Assembly: GCA_040507895.1 (NCBI GenBank)
Contig: JBEVNX010000010.1
Coordinates: 1 to 11,211, forward strand
Direction: 5' to 3'
DNA: 11,211 bases
DNA from: JBEVNX01 sp040507895
GTDB taxonomy: Bacteria; Desulfobacterota; Binatia; JACPRU01
The position numbers and the translations under genes are program-made. The notes beneath the pieces are model-generated. The model did no database searches, was not told the DNA's origin, and worked only from the letters and a program-made list of their open reading frames with translations. This document shows, one piece after another, positions 1-5,754 of this stretch. Positions within the stretch are counted from its first letter, which is position 1, and each line of letters begins with the position of its first letter.

Positions 1-1623
1 CTCGAACGCCGCTTCCAGCCGGTGTTCGTGGATCAGCCGAGCGTGGAGGAGACGATCTCCATCCTGCGCGGCTTACGCGAGCGTTACGAAGTTCATCACG
101 GCGTTCGCATCAAAGACGCAGCGCTCGTCTCCGCCGCGGTGCTGTCGAACCGCTACATCACCGACCGCTTCTTGCCCGACAAGGCGATCGACCTCGTCGA
201 CGAAGCGGGTGCAAAGCTGCGCACCGAGATGGATTCGATGCCGACCGAGCTCGACGAAGTTTCGCGAAAGGTCATGCAGCTCGAGATCGAGCGCGAGGCG
301 TTGCGCAAAGAGACCGACCAGGCATCGAAGGAGCGGCTGGCCAAGCTCGAGAAAGAGCTCGCGGATTTGAAGGAACAATCGCAGGGGTTACGCGCCAAGT
401 GGGAAGCCGAGAAGGGCCTCGTCGCCCAAATCCGCGACATTCGCCGCCAGATCGAAGAACAGAAGGTCGAGATGGAGAAGGCCGAGCGCGCTTACGACCT
501 CAATCGGGTTGCCGAAATCAAGTATGGGCGCATCGTCGAGCTCGAGAAGCAGCTCGCGGACGGGGAAACGCGCCTCCACCAACAGGGGACAGCGCTCCTC
601 AAGGAAGAGGTCACCGAGCAGGACATCGCAGAGGTGGTCGGTCGATGGACCGGGATCCCGGTTTCGAAGCTTCTCGAGGGAGAGAAGCAGAAGCTACTGG
701 GACTCGGCGAGCGCTTGCACGAGCGCGTGGTTGGGCAAGAGGAAGCCATTCAGGCCGTGTCGGATGCCGTCATCCGTGCGCGATCGGGCCTCAAGGACCC
801 GAACCGGCCGATCGGATCGTTCATCTTCCTCGGGCCTACGGGCGTGGGAAAGACCGAAGTCGCCCGCGCGCTCGCCGAGGCGCTGTTCGACAACGAAGCG
901 GCGATGGTGCGCATCGACATGTCCGAATACATGGAGAAGCACACGGTGTCGCGCTTGGTGGGCGCGCCACCCGGATACGTCGGCTACGACGAAGGCGGCC
1001 AGCTCACGGAAGCAGTGCGTCGCCGTCCCTACTGCGTGATTCTCTTCGACGAGATTGAGAAGGCGCATCACGATGTGTTCAACGTGCTGCTGCAGATTCT
1101 CGACGACGGGCGATTGACCGATGGGCATGGTCGGACGGTCGACTTCAAGAACACGATCGTGATCATGACGTCGAACATCGGCAGCCAAACGATCCTCGGT
1201 TACCGAGGAGGCTCGGATGCGGACGCTTACGAGCAAATGAAGCGCGAGGTGTTGGACGCGCTGCGCGTGCAATTCCGTCCGGAGTTCTTGAACCGCGTCG
1301 ACGAGACCGTCGTGTTCCGCGGGCTGTCGCGCGAAGACCTGCGTCGTATCATCGAGATCCAACTCGAGCGGCTACGCAGCCGTCTGGCCGAGCGCCATAT
1401 CGAGCTCGTGCTGTCCGAGTCGGCCAAGGACCACCTGGCCGCTACGGGGTACGACCCGGTCTACGGCGCGCGTCCGCTCAAACGCGTGCTGCAGCGCGAG
1501 GTGGAGACGGCACTGGCGCGGAAGATCCTGTCCGGCGACCTGCCCGACAACTCTCGCGTCGAGATTGGCGTGAGCGGCGGCGAGCTTTCGTTCGATGTCG
1601 CCCCGCTGGCACAAGCGGCGTGA
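1..1623 (+). CDS. clpB: ATP-dependent disaggregase ClpB, C-terminal part (5' truncated by window)
   Basis: ClpB is a cytoplasmic hexameric AAA+ unfoldase that works with DnaK/DnaJ/GrpE to pull proteins out of heat-shock aggregates. The reading frame is open from base 1, so the 540 residues seen are the C-terminal part; E. coli ClpB has 857. Fragment numbering: residues 1-5 (LERRF) match the NBD1 arginine-finger segment and its small subdomain follows. About 80-200 is a Glu/Lys/Arg-rich coiled coil, the M domain that separates ClpB from ClpA and ClpX. NBD2 follows, with RWTGIPVSK near 215, Walker A GPTGVGKT at 278-285, pore loop GYVG at 325-328, Walker B ILFDE near 347-351, sensor 1 TSN at 390-392, an arginine finger in FLNRVDE near 432 and sensor 2 GARPLKR at 489-495. 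No key residue is missing. It ends in TGA, 3 bp from the stop of the convergent gene, with no room for a separate terminator. Its promoter is outside the window. Confidence 0.97.
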   Translation, partial: LERRFQPVFVDQPSVEETISILRGLRERYEVHHGVRIKDAALVSAAVLSNRYITDRFLPDKAIDLVDEAGAKLRTEMDSMPTELDEVSRKVMQLEIEREALRKETDQASKERLAKLEKELADLKEQSQGLRAKWEAEKGLVAQIRDIRRQIEEQKVEMEKAERAYDLNRVAEIKYGRIVELEKQLADGETRLHQQGTALLKEEVTEQDIAEVVGRWTGIPVSKLLEGEKQKLLGLGERLHERVVGQEEAIQAVSDAVIRARSGLKDPNRPIGSFIFLGPTGVGKTEVARALAEALFDNEAAMVRIDMSEYMEKHTVSRLVGAPPGYVGYDEGGQLTEAVRRRPYCVILFDEIEKAHHDVFNVLLQILDDGRLTDGHGRTVDFKNTIVIMTSNIGSQTILGYRGGSDADAYEQMKREVLDALRVQFRPEFLNRVDETVVFRGLSREDLRRIIEIQLERLRSRLAERHIELVLSESAKDHLAATGYDPVYGARPLKRVLQREVETALARKILSGDLPDNSRVEIGVSGGELSFDVAPLAQAA

Positions 1624-1626
1624 CGG

Positions 1627-2772
1627 TTAGGCGTCGCCGCGCACGCGCTCCACGCTCGCGCGCATCTCGGGGTGCCGGTCGAGGCGTTGGCGGTAGACCT
1701 CGTACCGCTCGAGGATGCGATTGACGTAGTCCACCGCTTGCCGTCCGTGCGCAAAACCAAGGCGCGTGCGTGCGTGGAAGCGGGGGTCTTCGAGCAGCGG
1801 CAGGGTCTCTTCGACACCGCGCCGCCACGTCTGTGCGTTCAGGCCGAGCTCTCGGGCCAGATCCTGACCGTCGAAGACGTGACCGGAGCCGAGGAAGTAC
1901 GCCGCGAGCACGAGCGCAAGCCGATCGCTGGATTCGGCCTCGCGGAATTGGTTGGACAAACGACGAAGATAGAGAACGCCGGCGCGGATGTTCGCCTCGG
2001 GATGGGTGGCGTTCGCCACTCCGACCTCGGCTGATACCCCGGGCATGAGTTGCATTAGTCCCTGCGCGCCGGCCACGCTCACGGCCCTTTCTTCGAAGCT
2101 CGATTCCTGGAAGATCAGAGCCGCGACGAGCCGCCAATCGAATCCAGCAGCGCGGGCGTACTTGGCGATCGTCGGCGCATAGCGGCTGATTCGCCGTGCC
2201 TTGGGAAGCTCCGGCTCGACCGGTTCGTCATCGGCGCGTGACCGGTCGCAGTACAGGGGAAGGACGTTCTCTCCCATGCCTGTATCGGCGATTCGACGAG
2301 AGGCCCCGCTCAGAAGTTGAGCCAAGGGCAGGCTATCCTCGCGAAGAAAGGCGGTGACCCGACCACTCTCGCCGGCCGAGGGCTCGGGACAGGGGTCTGT
2401 GGAGACCATCCCCGCCCTCGTTGCGAAATCCGCCGGCAGCACCGCGAGATCGACCATTCCCGCCTCGAGTTGCTGGGCCGCGTCGACCGGGGTGCCCAGG
2501 ACCCGGGTCTGGAGCACGACGCCCAGATCGCTTGCGAAGCGGCGAAGGAGGTCGTAATCAGATTCGGAGGAGCCCGCCGATTCGGTGAAGCTTCTCAGGG
2601 AGTCTCGACTGATCGAGAACCGCAGGACACCCCTCGCGCCTAGCCCTTCGGGCGAGACGGGGCGCCGGAAGGGGAATTCCGGAGGTGCGGCACTCTCACG
2701 GCTGGCAGGTTGTCCTAGCAGGACAGGGGACGCCAGGACCGTGAGGGCGGTGATCCTGGAGAGCAACTTCAT
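1627..2772 (-). CDS. MltF-like membrane/periplasmic lytic transglycosylase with shortened SBP-like domain
   Basis: Lytic transglycosylases cleave the MurNAc-GlcNAc bond of peptidoglycan, forming 1,6-anhydroMurNAc ends. I chose the ATG at 2772 (381 aa) because the protein then starts with a signal peptide (MKLLSRITALTVLASPVLL, small-residue region near 20-28), and a GAGAGCGG run sits just upstream. A TTG start 51 bp earlier lacks a ribosome-binding site and would bury the signal. No lipobox cysteine is seen. Residues 49-123 resemble lobe 1 of a family 3 solute-binding domain (GVLRFSISRDSL, DYDLLRRFASDLGV, DLAVLPADFATR). Residues 140-178 resemble that domain's C-terminal end. The lobe 2 segment expected between them, about 100 residues in E. 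coli MltF, is absent. Residues 196-358 are the SLT domain, with catalytic Glu223 in FQESSFEERA, then GAQGLMQLMP, LAAYFLGSGHVFD and GFAHGRQAVDYV; the last two match MltF rather than Slt70 or MltC. It is divergent from the TetR-type gene and convergent with clpB. Confidence 0.9.
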   Translation of the reverse strand: MKLLSRITALTVLASPVLLGQPASRESAAPPEFPFRRPVSPEGLGARGVLRFSISRDSLRSFTESAGSSESDYDLLRRFASDLGVVLQTRVLGTPVDAAQQLEAGMVDLAVLPADFATRAGMVSTDPCPEPSAGESGRVTAFLREDSLPLAQLLSGASRRIADTGMGENVLPLYCDRSRADDEPVEPELPKARRISRYAPTIAKYARAAGFDWRLVAALIFQESSFEERAVSVAGAQGLMQLMPGVSAEVGVANATHPEANIRAGVLYLRRLSNQFREAESSDRLALVLAAYFLGSGHVFDGQDLARELGLNAQTWRRGVEETLPLLEDPRFHARTRLGFAHGRQAVDYVNRILERYEVYRQRLDRHPEMRASVERVRGDA

Positions 2773-2854
2773 GGTCCGCTCTCGGCCACAGCGGACTAGA
2801 GCATCTTCGAACGAGTGTTTCAAGAAGTATAACGAAACAACAAATTCCTAGAAC
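2773..2854. promoter_or_regulatory. Divergent promoter region with candidate TetR-family operator
   Basis: This is the only AT-rich stretch in the left half of the window and lies between two divergent starts. A minus-strand -10-like TATACT (2826-2831) overlaps a plus-strand -10-like TATAAC (2828-2833). A poor -35 match, TTCGAA at 2806-2811, precedes the plus-strand box by 16 bp. A perfect 6-bp inverted repeat, TGTTTC (2816-2821) and GAAACA (2834-2839), is centred on these boxes with a 12-bp spacer. TetR-family repressors often bind such palindromes in the divergent region beside their own gene, so this is a candidate autoregulatory site that could control both genes. The arms are short, and the promoter calls rest on visual matching only. 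Confidence 0.4.
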
Positions 2855-3442
2855 ATGGATGCCAGGGACAAGATCCTCGAGACGGCGACCAAACTGTTCT
2901 CCACCCAGGGGTACGGGAGCACGTCTCTTTCGCAGGTGGCCAAGGAAGCGAGGGTCAGCAAGGCGCTTATCTTCTGGCACTTCGAGAACAAAGAGAGGCT
3001 CTTTCAGAGCGCGCTCCAGCGCTCGCTTGAGCCATATTTCGTCAACGTTGTCGGCCAGTTGGATGGCCTCGACGAGTCCGGGCAGATCAACCGACTGATC
3101 GACCTGTTCTATGAGTTCGTTGGCGAGCACATGCAATCGATACGCTTCGTCTTGAGCCTCATCCTGCGCGAAGAGAAGCAACCAGACGATCCCGTGGCGC
3201 GCGTCGCAGAGCTCTTCCGGATATTTCGGAACCTGCTGATCGACATCCTCGAAAGCGGCCGGCACAAGGGTGTGTTTCGCACGGACATCGATCCAGCAGG
3301 CGAAGCCTCGCTCATCATGTGCGCACTAGCCGGAGCGCTCGTTCAGCGCTTCATCGACAGCGACTTCTCGGGCGAGAGCGAAAACGTGGTCGCGCACCTG
3401 AAGCGCGCCCTCCTCGAGCGTCTGCGGGCCCCCGCATCATGA
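2855..3442 (+). CDS. TetR/AcrR family transcriptional regulator
   Basis: This 195-residue protein has the usual TetR-family length and layout. The N-terminal domain (about 4-50) reads DKILETATKLFSTQGYGSTS followed by a helix-turn-helix near 23-43 (LSQVAKEARVSKALIFWHF) and ENKERLF, the classic TetR ending. It should bind a palindromic operator as a dimer. Residues 55-190 are mainly helical and form the ligand-binding and dimer domain, which is poorly conserved, so the effector cannot be predicted. ATG at 2855 is the natural start because the DNA-binding domain begins a few residues later, although no clear Shine-Dalgarno sequence precedes it. The 3' end overlaps the next gene by ATGA, so both are probably one transcript. 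The inverted repeat at 2816-2839 is the likely autoregulatory site. The effector and the regulon are unknown. Confidence 0.93.
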   Translation: MDARDKILETATKLFSTQGYGSTSLSQVAKEARVSKALIFWHFENKERLFQSALQRSLEPYFVNVVGQLDGLDESGQINRLIDLFYEFVGEHMQSIRFVLSLILREEKQPDDPVARVAELFRIFRNLLIDILESGRHKGVFRTDIDPAGEASLIMCALAGALVQRFIDSDFSGESENVVAHLKRALLERLRAPAS

Positions 3443-3663
3443 ACCGCTTGCACGACCCGGCCGGGTGGGGGGCGATCGGTGTGATCATCTCGATGTTGAT
3501 CGTGCTGGCTCTGGCCATGTTGTACTTGAAAGGCTCTGGACCTGGGTCGCCTCAGGGGGGACCTCCGACGGCGGCGCTCGAAGCCACCAAGCGACGAGCG
3601 CAGGAGTTCCAAGAGCAGCAGAGAAAACACCTCGAAGAGCTGCAGCAGCAGCTTGCCGAGTGA
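3439..3663 (+). CDS. Small single-pass membrane protein with C-terminal coiled coil, function unknown
   Basis: This 74-residue protein starts at an ATG that overlaps the TGA of the TetR-type gene (ATGA), an arrangement that suggests translational coupling. An in-frame upstream extension to 3319 exists but is Arg-rich and lies inside the regulator, so I reject it. Residues 11-30 (GAIGVIISMLIVLALAMLYL) form one membrane helix. A Gly/Pro-rich linker spans 32-43. Residues 45-73 are rich in Glu, Gln, Arg and Lys with leucines spaced as in a coiled coil (HLEELQQQLAE at the end). No cysteine, enzyme motif or cleavable signal is visible, and topology is unclear because both flanks carry positive charge. 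I do not recognise the family. The hydrophobic helix, the clean linker and the exact overlap make it a credible gene. It could be an oligomeric membrane accessory factor, or a sensor or partner linked to the regulator; both ideas are inference. Confidence 0.7.
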   Translation: MNRLHDPAGWGAIGVIISMLIVLALAMLYLKGSGPGSPQGGPPTAALEATKRRAQEFQEQQRKHLEELQQQLAE

Positions 3664-3679
3664 TCTAGACAGCTGCTGC
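3645..3679. repeat. 9-bp inverted repeat spanning the stop of the small membrane protein gene
   Basis: GCAGCAGCT at 3645-3653 is perfectly complementary to AGCTGCTGC at 3671-3679, with a 17-base loop that contains the TGA stop. An RNA hairpin is possible here, just before rnpB. No T-tract follows it, so it is not a standard intrinsic terminator. The left arm is made by a run of CAG codons for glutamine in the coiled coil, so part of the symmetry may be chance. Confidence 0.35.
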
Positions 3680-3700
3680 CAGAGTGGCTACAGGTCCTGG

Positions 3701-4120
3701 CGACGGAGAGGATCGAACGACCGCTCTTCGGACATGCTCGGAGAGAGGAAAGTCCGGACTCCCAAGGACAGGATGGCCGTTAACGACGGCCCCGAGAGAT
3801 CGGGGGAAAGTGCCACAGAAAACAGACCGCCTCCGGCTTCTCCCTAAGAGCAGTCGGCGGCAAGGGTGAAACGGCGAGGTAAGAGCTCGCCCCATCCCGG
3901 CGTGAGCCGGGATGCGGACAAACCCCATCCGGAGCAAGACCAAATAGGAGGACCCTCTCGCCGATGGCGTCAGCCGCCGGTGGGCCGGGCCGTCCTTCCT
4001 GGACGGGTCCTCGGGTAGGGTCGCACGATCCCGCCGGCAACGGCGGGGCCAGAAGAATGGTCGTTGCCCTCGGGTCGTTACCCGGGGGAACAGAATCCGG
4101 CTTACCGATCCTCTCCGTCG
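3701..4120 (+). ncRNA. rnpB: RNase P RNA, bacterial type A-like
   Basis: This is the catalytic RNA that removes 5' leaders from pre-tRNAs, acting with the RnpA protein. The conserved regions are all present in order: GAGGAAAGTCCGGACTCC near 3745-3762, GGTGAAACGGCGAGGTAAGAG near 3865-3885, GGAGCAAGACCAAATAG at 3931-3947, and ACAGAATCCGGCTTA at 4090-4104. The ends pair perfectly over 15 bp as helix P1 (3701-3715 with 4106-4120), which sets the boundaries to within a few bases. P2 pairs AACGACC (3716-3722) with GGTCGTT (4059-4065). P12 pairs 3873-3878 with 3886-3891. A 9-bp stem with a GTGA loop (3893-3914) fills the P13/P14 region. GAGGACCC (3948-3955) pairs with GGGTCCTC (4005-4012) in the P15/P16 region. 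P18 is CCCGCCG/CGGCGGG with a GCAA tetraloop (4030-4047). An extra hairpin at 4067-4088 lies in J2/4. About 420 nt is longer than the 377 nt of E. coli. The rnpB promoter must lie in or next to the upstream small gene, and I could not identify it. Confidence 0.96.
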
Positions 4121-4143
4121 CTTCAGTGACGCCGTTTTGTTGC

Positions 4144-4174
4144 GGCGCCCCAACTTCAGTTTTCGCCTTTTTTT
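4144..4174 (+). terminator. Probable intrinsic terminator after rnpB
   Basis: GGCG (4144-4147) pairs with CGCC (4164-4167), and inside it AAC (4151-4153) pairs with GTT around a TTCA loop. Seven T residues (4168-4174) follow at once. The stem is interrupted by an internal loop, so it is weaker than a textbook terminator, but the position, 24 bases past the P1 helix of rnpB, fits. A second small hairpin, CGCCG/CGGCG at 4130-4147, overlaps its left arm and could compete with it. From 4175 to 4215 I see only a GC-rich stretch with the 10-bp palindrome GACCGCGGTC (4186-4195). Confidence 0.5.
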
Positions 4175-4216
4175 CGCGCCGCGCCGACCGCGGTCTAAGC
4201 CCCCGGCGTTAGGGAT

Positions 4217-4246
4217 TTTTCATGGCTGCAGCTCACTGAATATAAA
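4217..4246 (+). promoter_or_regulatory. Candidate distal promoter of the dcw cluster
   Basis: TTTTCA (4217-4222) and TATAAA (4241-4246) are separated by 18 bp. The first hexamer matches the sigma70 -35 consensus at four of six positions and the second matches the -10 consensus at five of six. It lies upstream of the better candidate at 4258-4287 and would give a start near 4253. It may act as a tandem promoter, or may be a chance match in an AT-rich patch. Confidence 0.35.
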
Positions 4247-4257
4247 GCGATTCTGCC

Positions 4258-4287
4258 TTGACTTGCGCAAATGCCGGGGCCTATAAG
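4258..4287 (+). promoter_or_regulatory. Sigma70-type promoter of the mraZ-led dcw operon (Pmra-like)
   Basis: TTGACT (4258-4263) and TATAAG (4282-4287) each match the sigma70 consensus hexamers at five of six positions and are 18 bp apart. Transcription would start near 4294, giving a leader of about 37 nt before mraZ. The phased repeats beginning at 4286 overlap the -10 end and fill the leader, so a protein bound there could block initiation or early elongation. This is the best promoter match in the window. Confidence 0.65.
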
Positions 4288-4330
4288 AGGCATGGAGTGG
4301 TATGAAATGGAGTAAAGTGGGATTGAGTCC
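4286..4330 (+). promoter_or_regulatory. Candidate MraZ operator: direct repeats with 10-bp period
   Basis: Five-base boxes recur every 10 bp: AGAGG (4286-4290), AGTGG (4296-4300), AATGG (4306-4310), AGTGG (4316-4320) and a degenerate AGTCC (4326-4330). TGG triplets fall at 4298, 4308 and 4318. E. coli MraZ is known to bind three direct TGGGN repeats with 5-base spacers near its own promoter and to repress the dcw operon. The period, position and partial sequence match make this the likely autoregulatory site. The boxes lie between the promoter and the GTG start, and the last ones overlap the weak ribosome-binding region (GGGA at 4318-4321). Confidence 0.6.
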
Positions 4331-4783
4331 GTGTTCAGCGGCAACTACCACCATGTGATTGACTCGAAGGGGCGCATCAGCGTTCCGTCCTCGTTTCGCG
4401 AGCTCGTGCAAGCATCGGGAAGTGCTGCGGTGTTTCTAGCACCCCACCCGTTGAGCCCCCCGCGCCTCGTCGAAGCATACCCGGTTGAGGCGTGGCTCGA
4501 GCTCAAGGAGAAGCTGCTACGACTCAACCGATTCGATCCGAACGTGTTGAAGCTCGAAACCTTCTTCATCGGCTCGGCGCATCGCTGTGACATCGACAAC
4601 CAGGGTCGCATCTTGATTCCCACGAAGCTGCGCGAGTGGGCCGCGCTCGCAAAGGACGTCGTCTTCAGCGGAGCGACCGACCGCTTCCGCATCTACGATC
4701 GCCAAGCATGGGAGCAGGCGCTCGCCGATGCCGAGGCGGCATTCAAGGCGAATCCAGAGCTGCTCTCCCGGCTCGATCTGTGA
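4331..4783 (+). CDS. mraZ: Transcriptional regulator MraZ
   Basis: MraZ is the first gene of most dcw clusters and encodes a ring-forming DNA-binding protein of the AbrB-like double-psi/swapped-hairpin type, which represses its own operon. The 150-residue product has the usual family length. It shows the two internal repeats, each with the DxxxR signature: DSKGR at 11-15, followed by ISVPSSFRE, and DNQGR at 89-93, followed by ILIPTKLREW. The GTG at 4331 was chosen because the protein then begins MFSGNYHHVIDSKGR, as in the family, and no upstream codon would improve the match. The Shine-Dalgarno sequence is weak. The stop lies 5 bp before the preferred rsmH start, or overlaps an alternative GTG. 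Candidate MraZ boxes lie directly upstream. Confidence 0.96.
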   Translation: MFSGNYHHVIDSKGRISVPSSFRELVQASGSAAVFLAPHPLSPPRLVEAYPVEAWLELKEKLLRLNRFDPNVLKLETFFIGSAHRCDIDNQGRILIPTKLREWAALAKDVVFSGATDRFRIYDRQAWEQALADAEAAFKANPELLSRLDL

Positions 4784-4788
4784 ACGGG

Positions 4789-5754
4789 ATGTCGCAAGCC
4801 GAACGGCATGACAAAGCCCCCGCCGGCGCCTGTCACGTTCCGGTGATGCTGCACGAGGCCTTGGCATTGCTCCGACCGTGCCCCGGGGGGCGTTACGTGG
4901 ACGGGACGCTCGGTGGTGGTGGACACGCCGAAGCGGTCCTCGAAGCCTCCGCGCCCGACGGCCAATTGCTCGGCATAGATCGAGACGAGGAGGCGCGACG
5001 ACGCGCCTCGCGGCGCCTCGCACGCTTCGCGCCGCGCGTGCACATCGTGGCTGCGCGCTTCGACCAACTCGGCGAGTGTCTAGAGCAGCTCGGGTGGGGC
5101 GGGGTCGACGGCATACTCCTCGATCTCGGCATCTCGTCGTTTCAACTCGACGAAGCCGAGCGTGGATTCGCGTTCACGCGTGAGGGCCCGCTCGACATGC
5201 GCATGGATCGCAGCGCGTCGATTCCCCTCGCCGCATGGCTCCATGCCGTGAGCGAGGCGGAGCTGCGTCGCGTCTTGCGACAATATGGCGAGGAGCCGCA
5301 AGCGAGACGAATCGCGCGCGCCATCGTCGCGGCCGAGCGACGCGGCGAGCTTCGCGACACCGCAGCTCTCGCCGCCCTCGTCGCCCGCGTGGTTGGGCGC
5401 TCGCCAGGCCACCATCCCGCCACGCGGACTTTCCAGGCGCTACGGATCGCGGTCAACGGCGAGCTCGAGAGCCTCGAGCGGTTCCTCGCCGACGCCTACC
5501 GCTTGCTCCGACCCGGTGGACGTCTCGTCGCGCTCGCCTACCATTCCCTGGAGGATCGTCTGGTCAAACAAGCGTTCCGTTTGTGGGGACGCTCGTGCCT
5601 CTGCCCGAGCTCGATGCCCGTCTGTCGCTGCAACTGGTCTCGGAAGTCGACGTTGCTCACACCGCGCCCGCTGCGTCCCAGCGGAGCGGAAGTGGCCGGC
5701 AACCCGCGCGCGCGTAGTGCCCGATTGCGCGCGGTCGAGAGGCTCGCTGCGTGA
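4789..5754 (+). CDS. rsmH: 16S rRNA (cytosine1402-N4)-methyltransferase RsmH (MraW)
   Basis: RsmH uses S-adenosylmethionine to methylate N4 of C1402 in 16S rRNA, in the decoding centre of the 30S subunit. From the ATG at 4789 the product has 321 residues, close to E. coli (313). Motifs in order are HVPVMLHEAL at 16-25, the SAM-binding loop DGTLGGGGHA at 38-47, GIDRD at 62-66, DLGISSFQLD at 112-121, GFAF with GPLDMRMD near 126-140, and later RTFQALRIAVNGEL and YHSLEDRLVK. The cysteine-bearing C-terminal segment CLCPSSMPVCRC is typical. Neither start has a clear Shine-Dalgarno sequence; an in-frame GTG at 4780 overlaps the mraZ stop as GTGA, like the junctions downstream, and would add three residues. 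The stop overlaps the ftsL start as GTGA. Confidence 0.96.
   Translation: MSQAERHDKAPAGACHVPVMLHEALALLRPCPGGRYVDGTLGGGGHAEAVLEASAPDGQLLGIDRDEEARRRASRRLARFAPRVHIVAARFDQLGECLEQLGWGGVDGILLDLGISSFQLDEAERGFAFTREGPLDMRMDRSASIPLAAWLHAVSEAELRRVLRQYGEEPQARRIARAIVAAERRGELRDTAALAALVARVVGRSPGHHPATRTFQALRIAVNGELESLERFLADAYRLLRPGGRLVALAYHSLEDRLVKQAFRLWGRSCLCPSSMPVCRCNWSRKSTLLTPRPLRPSGAEVAGNPRARSARLRAVERLAA

Noticed and set aside
694..1362. A 222-codon minus-strand open frame inside clpB
   Set aside because: It lies opposite the conserved ClpB NBD2 coding sequence; its composition is His/Arg-rich with no domain, as expected for an antisense shadow.
1478..2137. A 219-codon minus-strand open frame crossing the clpB/lytic transglycosylase junction
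   Set aside because: It is in another frame of the transglycosylase gene and is extremely Arg-rich, without motifs; the MltF frame is clearly the real one.
2773..2823. TTG start 51 bp upstream for the lytic transglycosylase
   Set aside because: It has no ribosome-binding site, would put 17 charged residues before the signal peptide, and would start within the likely promoter.
3319..3438. 40-codon upstream extension of the small membrane protein
   Set aside because: It lies wholly inside the TetR-type gene and is Arg-rich; the ATGA-overlapping ATG directly before the membrane helix is a better start.
3665..4153. A 162-codon minus-strand open frame and several plus-strand frames over rnpB
   Set aside because: The region folds and matches as RNase P RNA, and these frames are Arg/Gly/Pro-rich by composition only.
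4186..4195. 10-bp palindrome GACCGCGGTC after the rnpB terminator
   Set aside because: It is a short single palindrome in a GC-rich stretch, with no T-tract and no second copy nearby, so it cannot be called a site.
4636..4788. N-terminal extension of RsmH by about 50 residues
   Set aside because: It overlaps the 3' end of mraZ, is Arg-rich, and is not part of the family; the ATG at 4789 (or GTG at 4780) gives the normal length.
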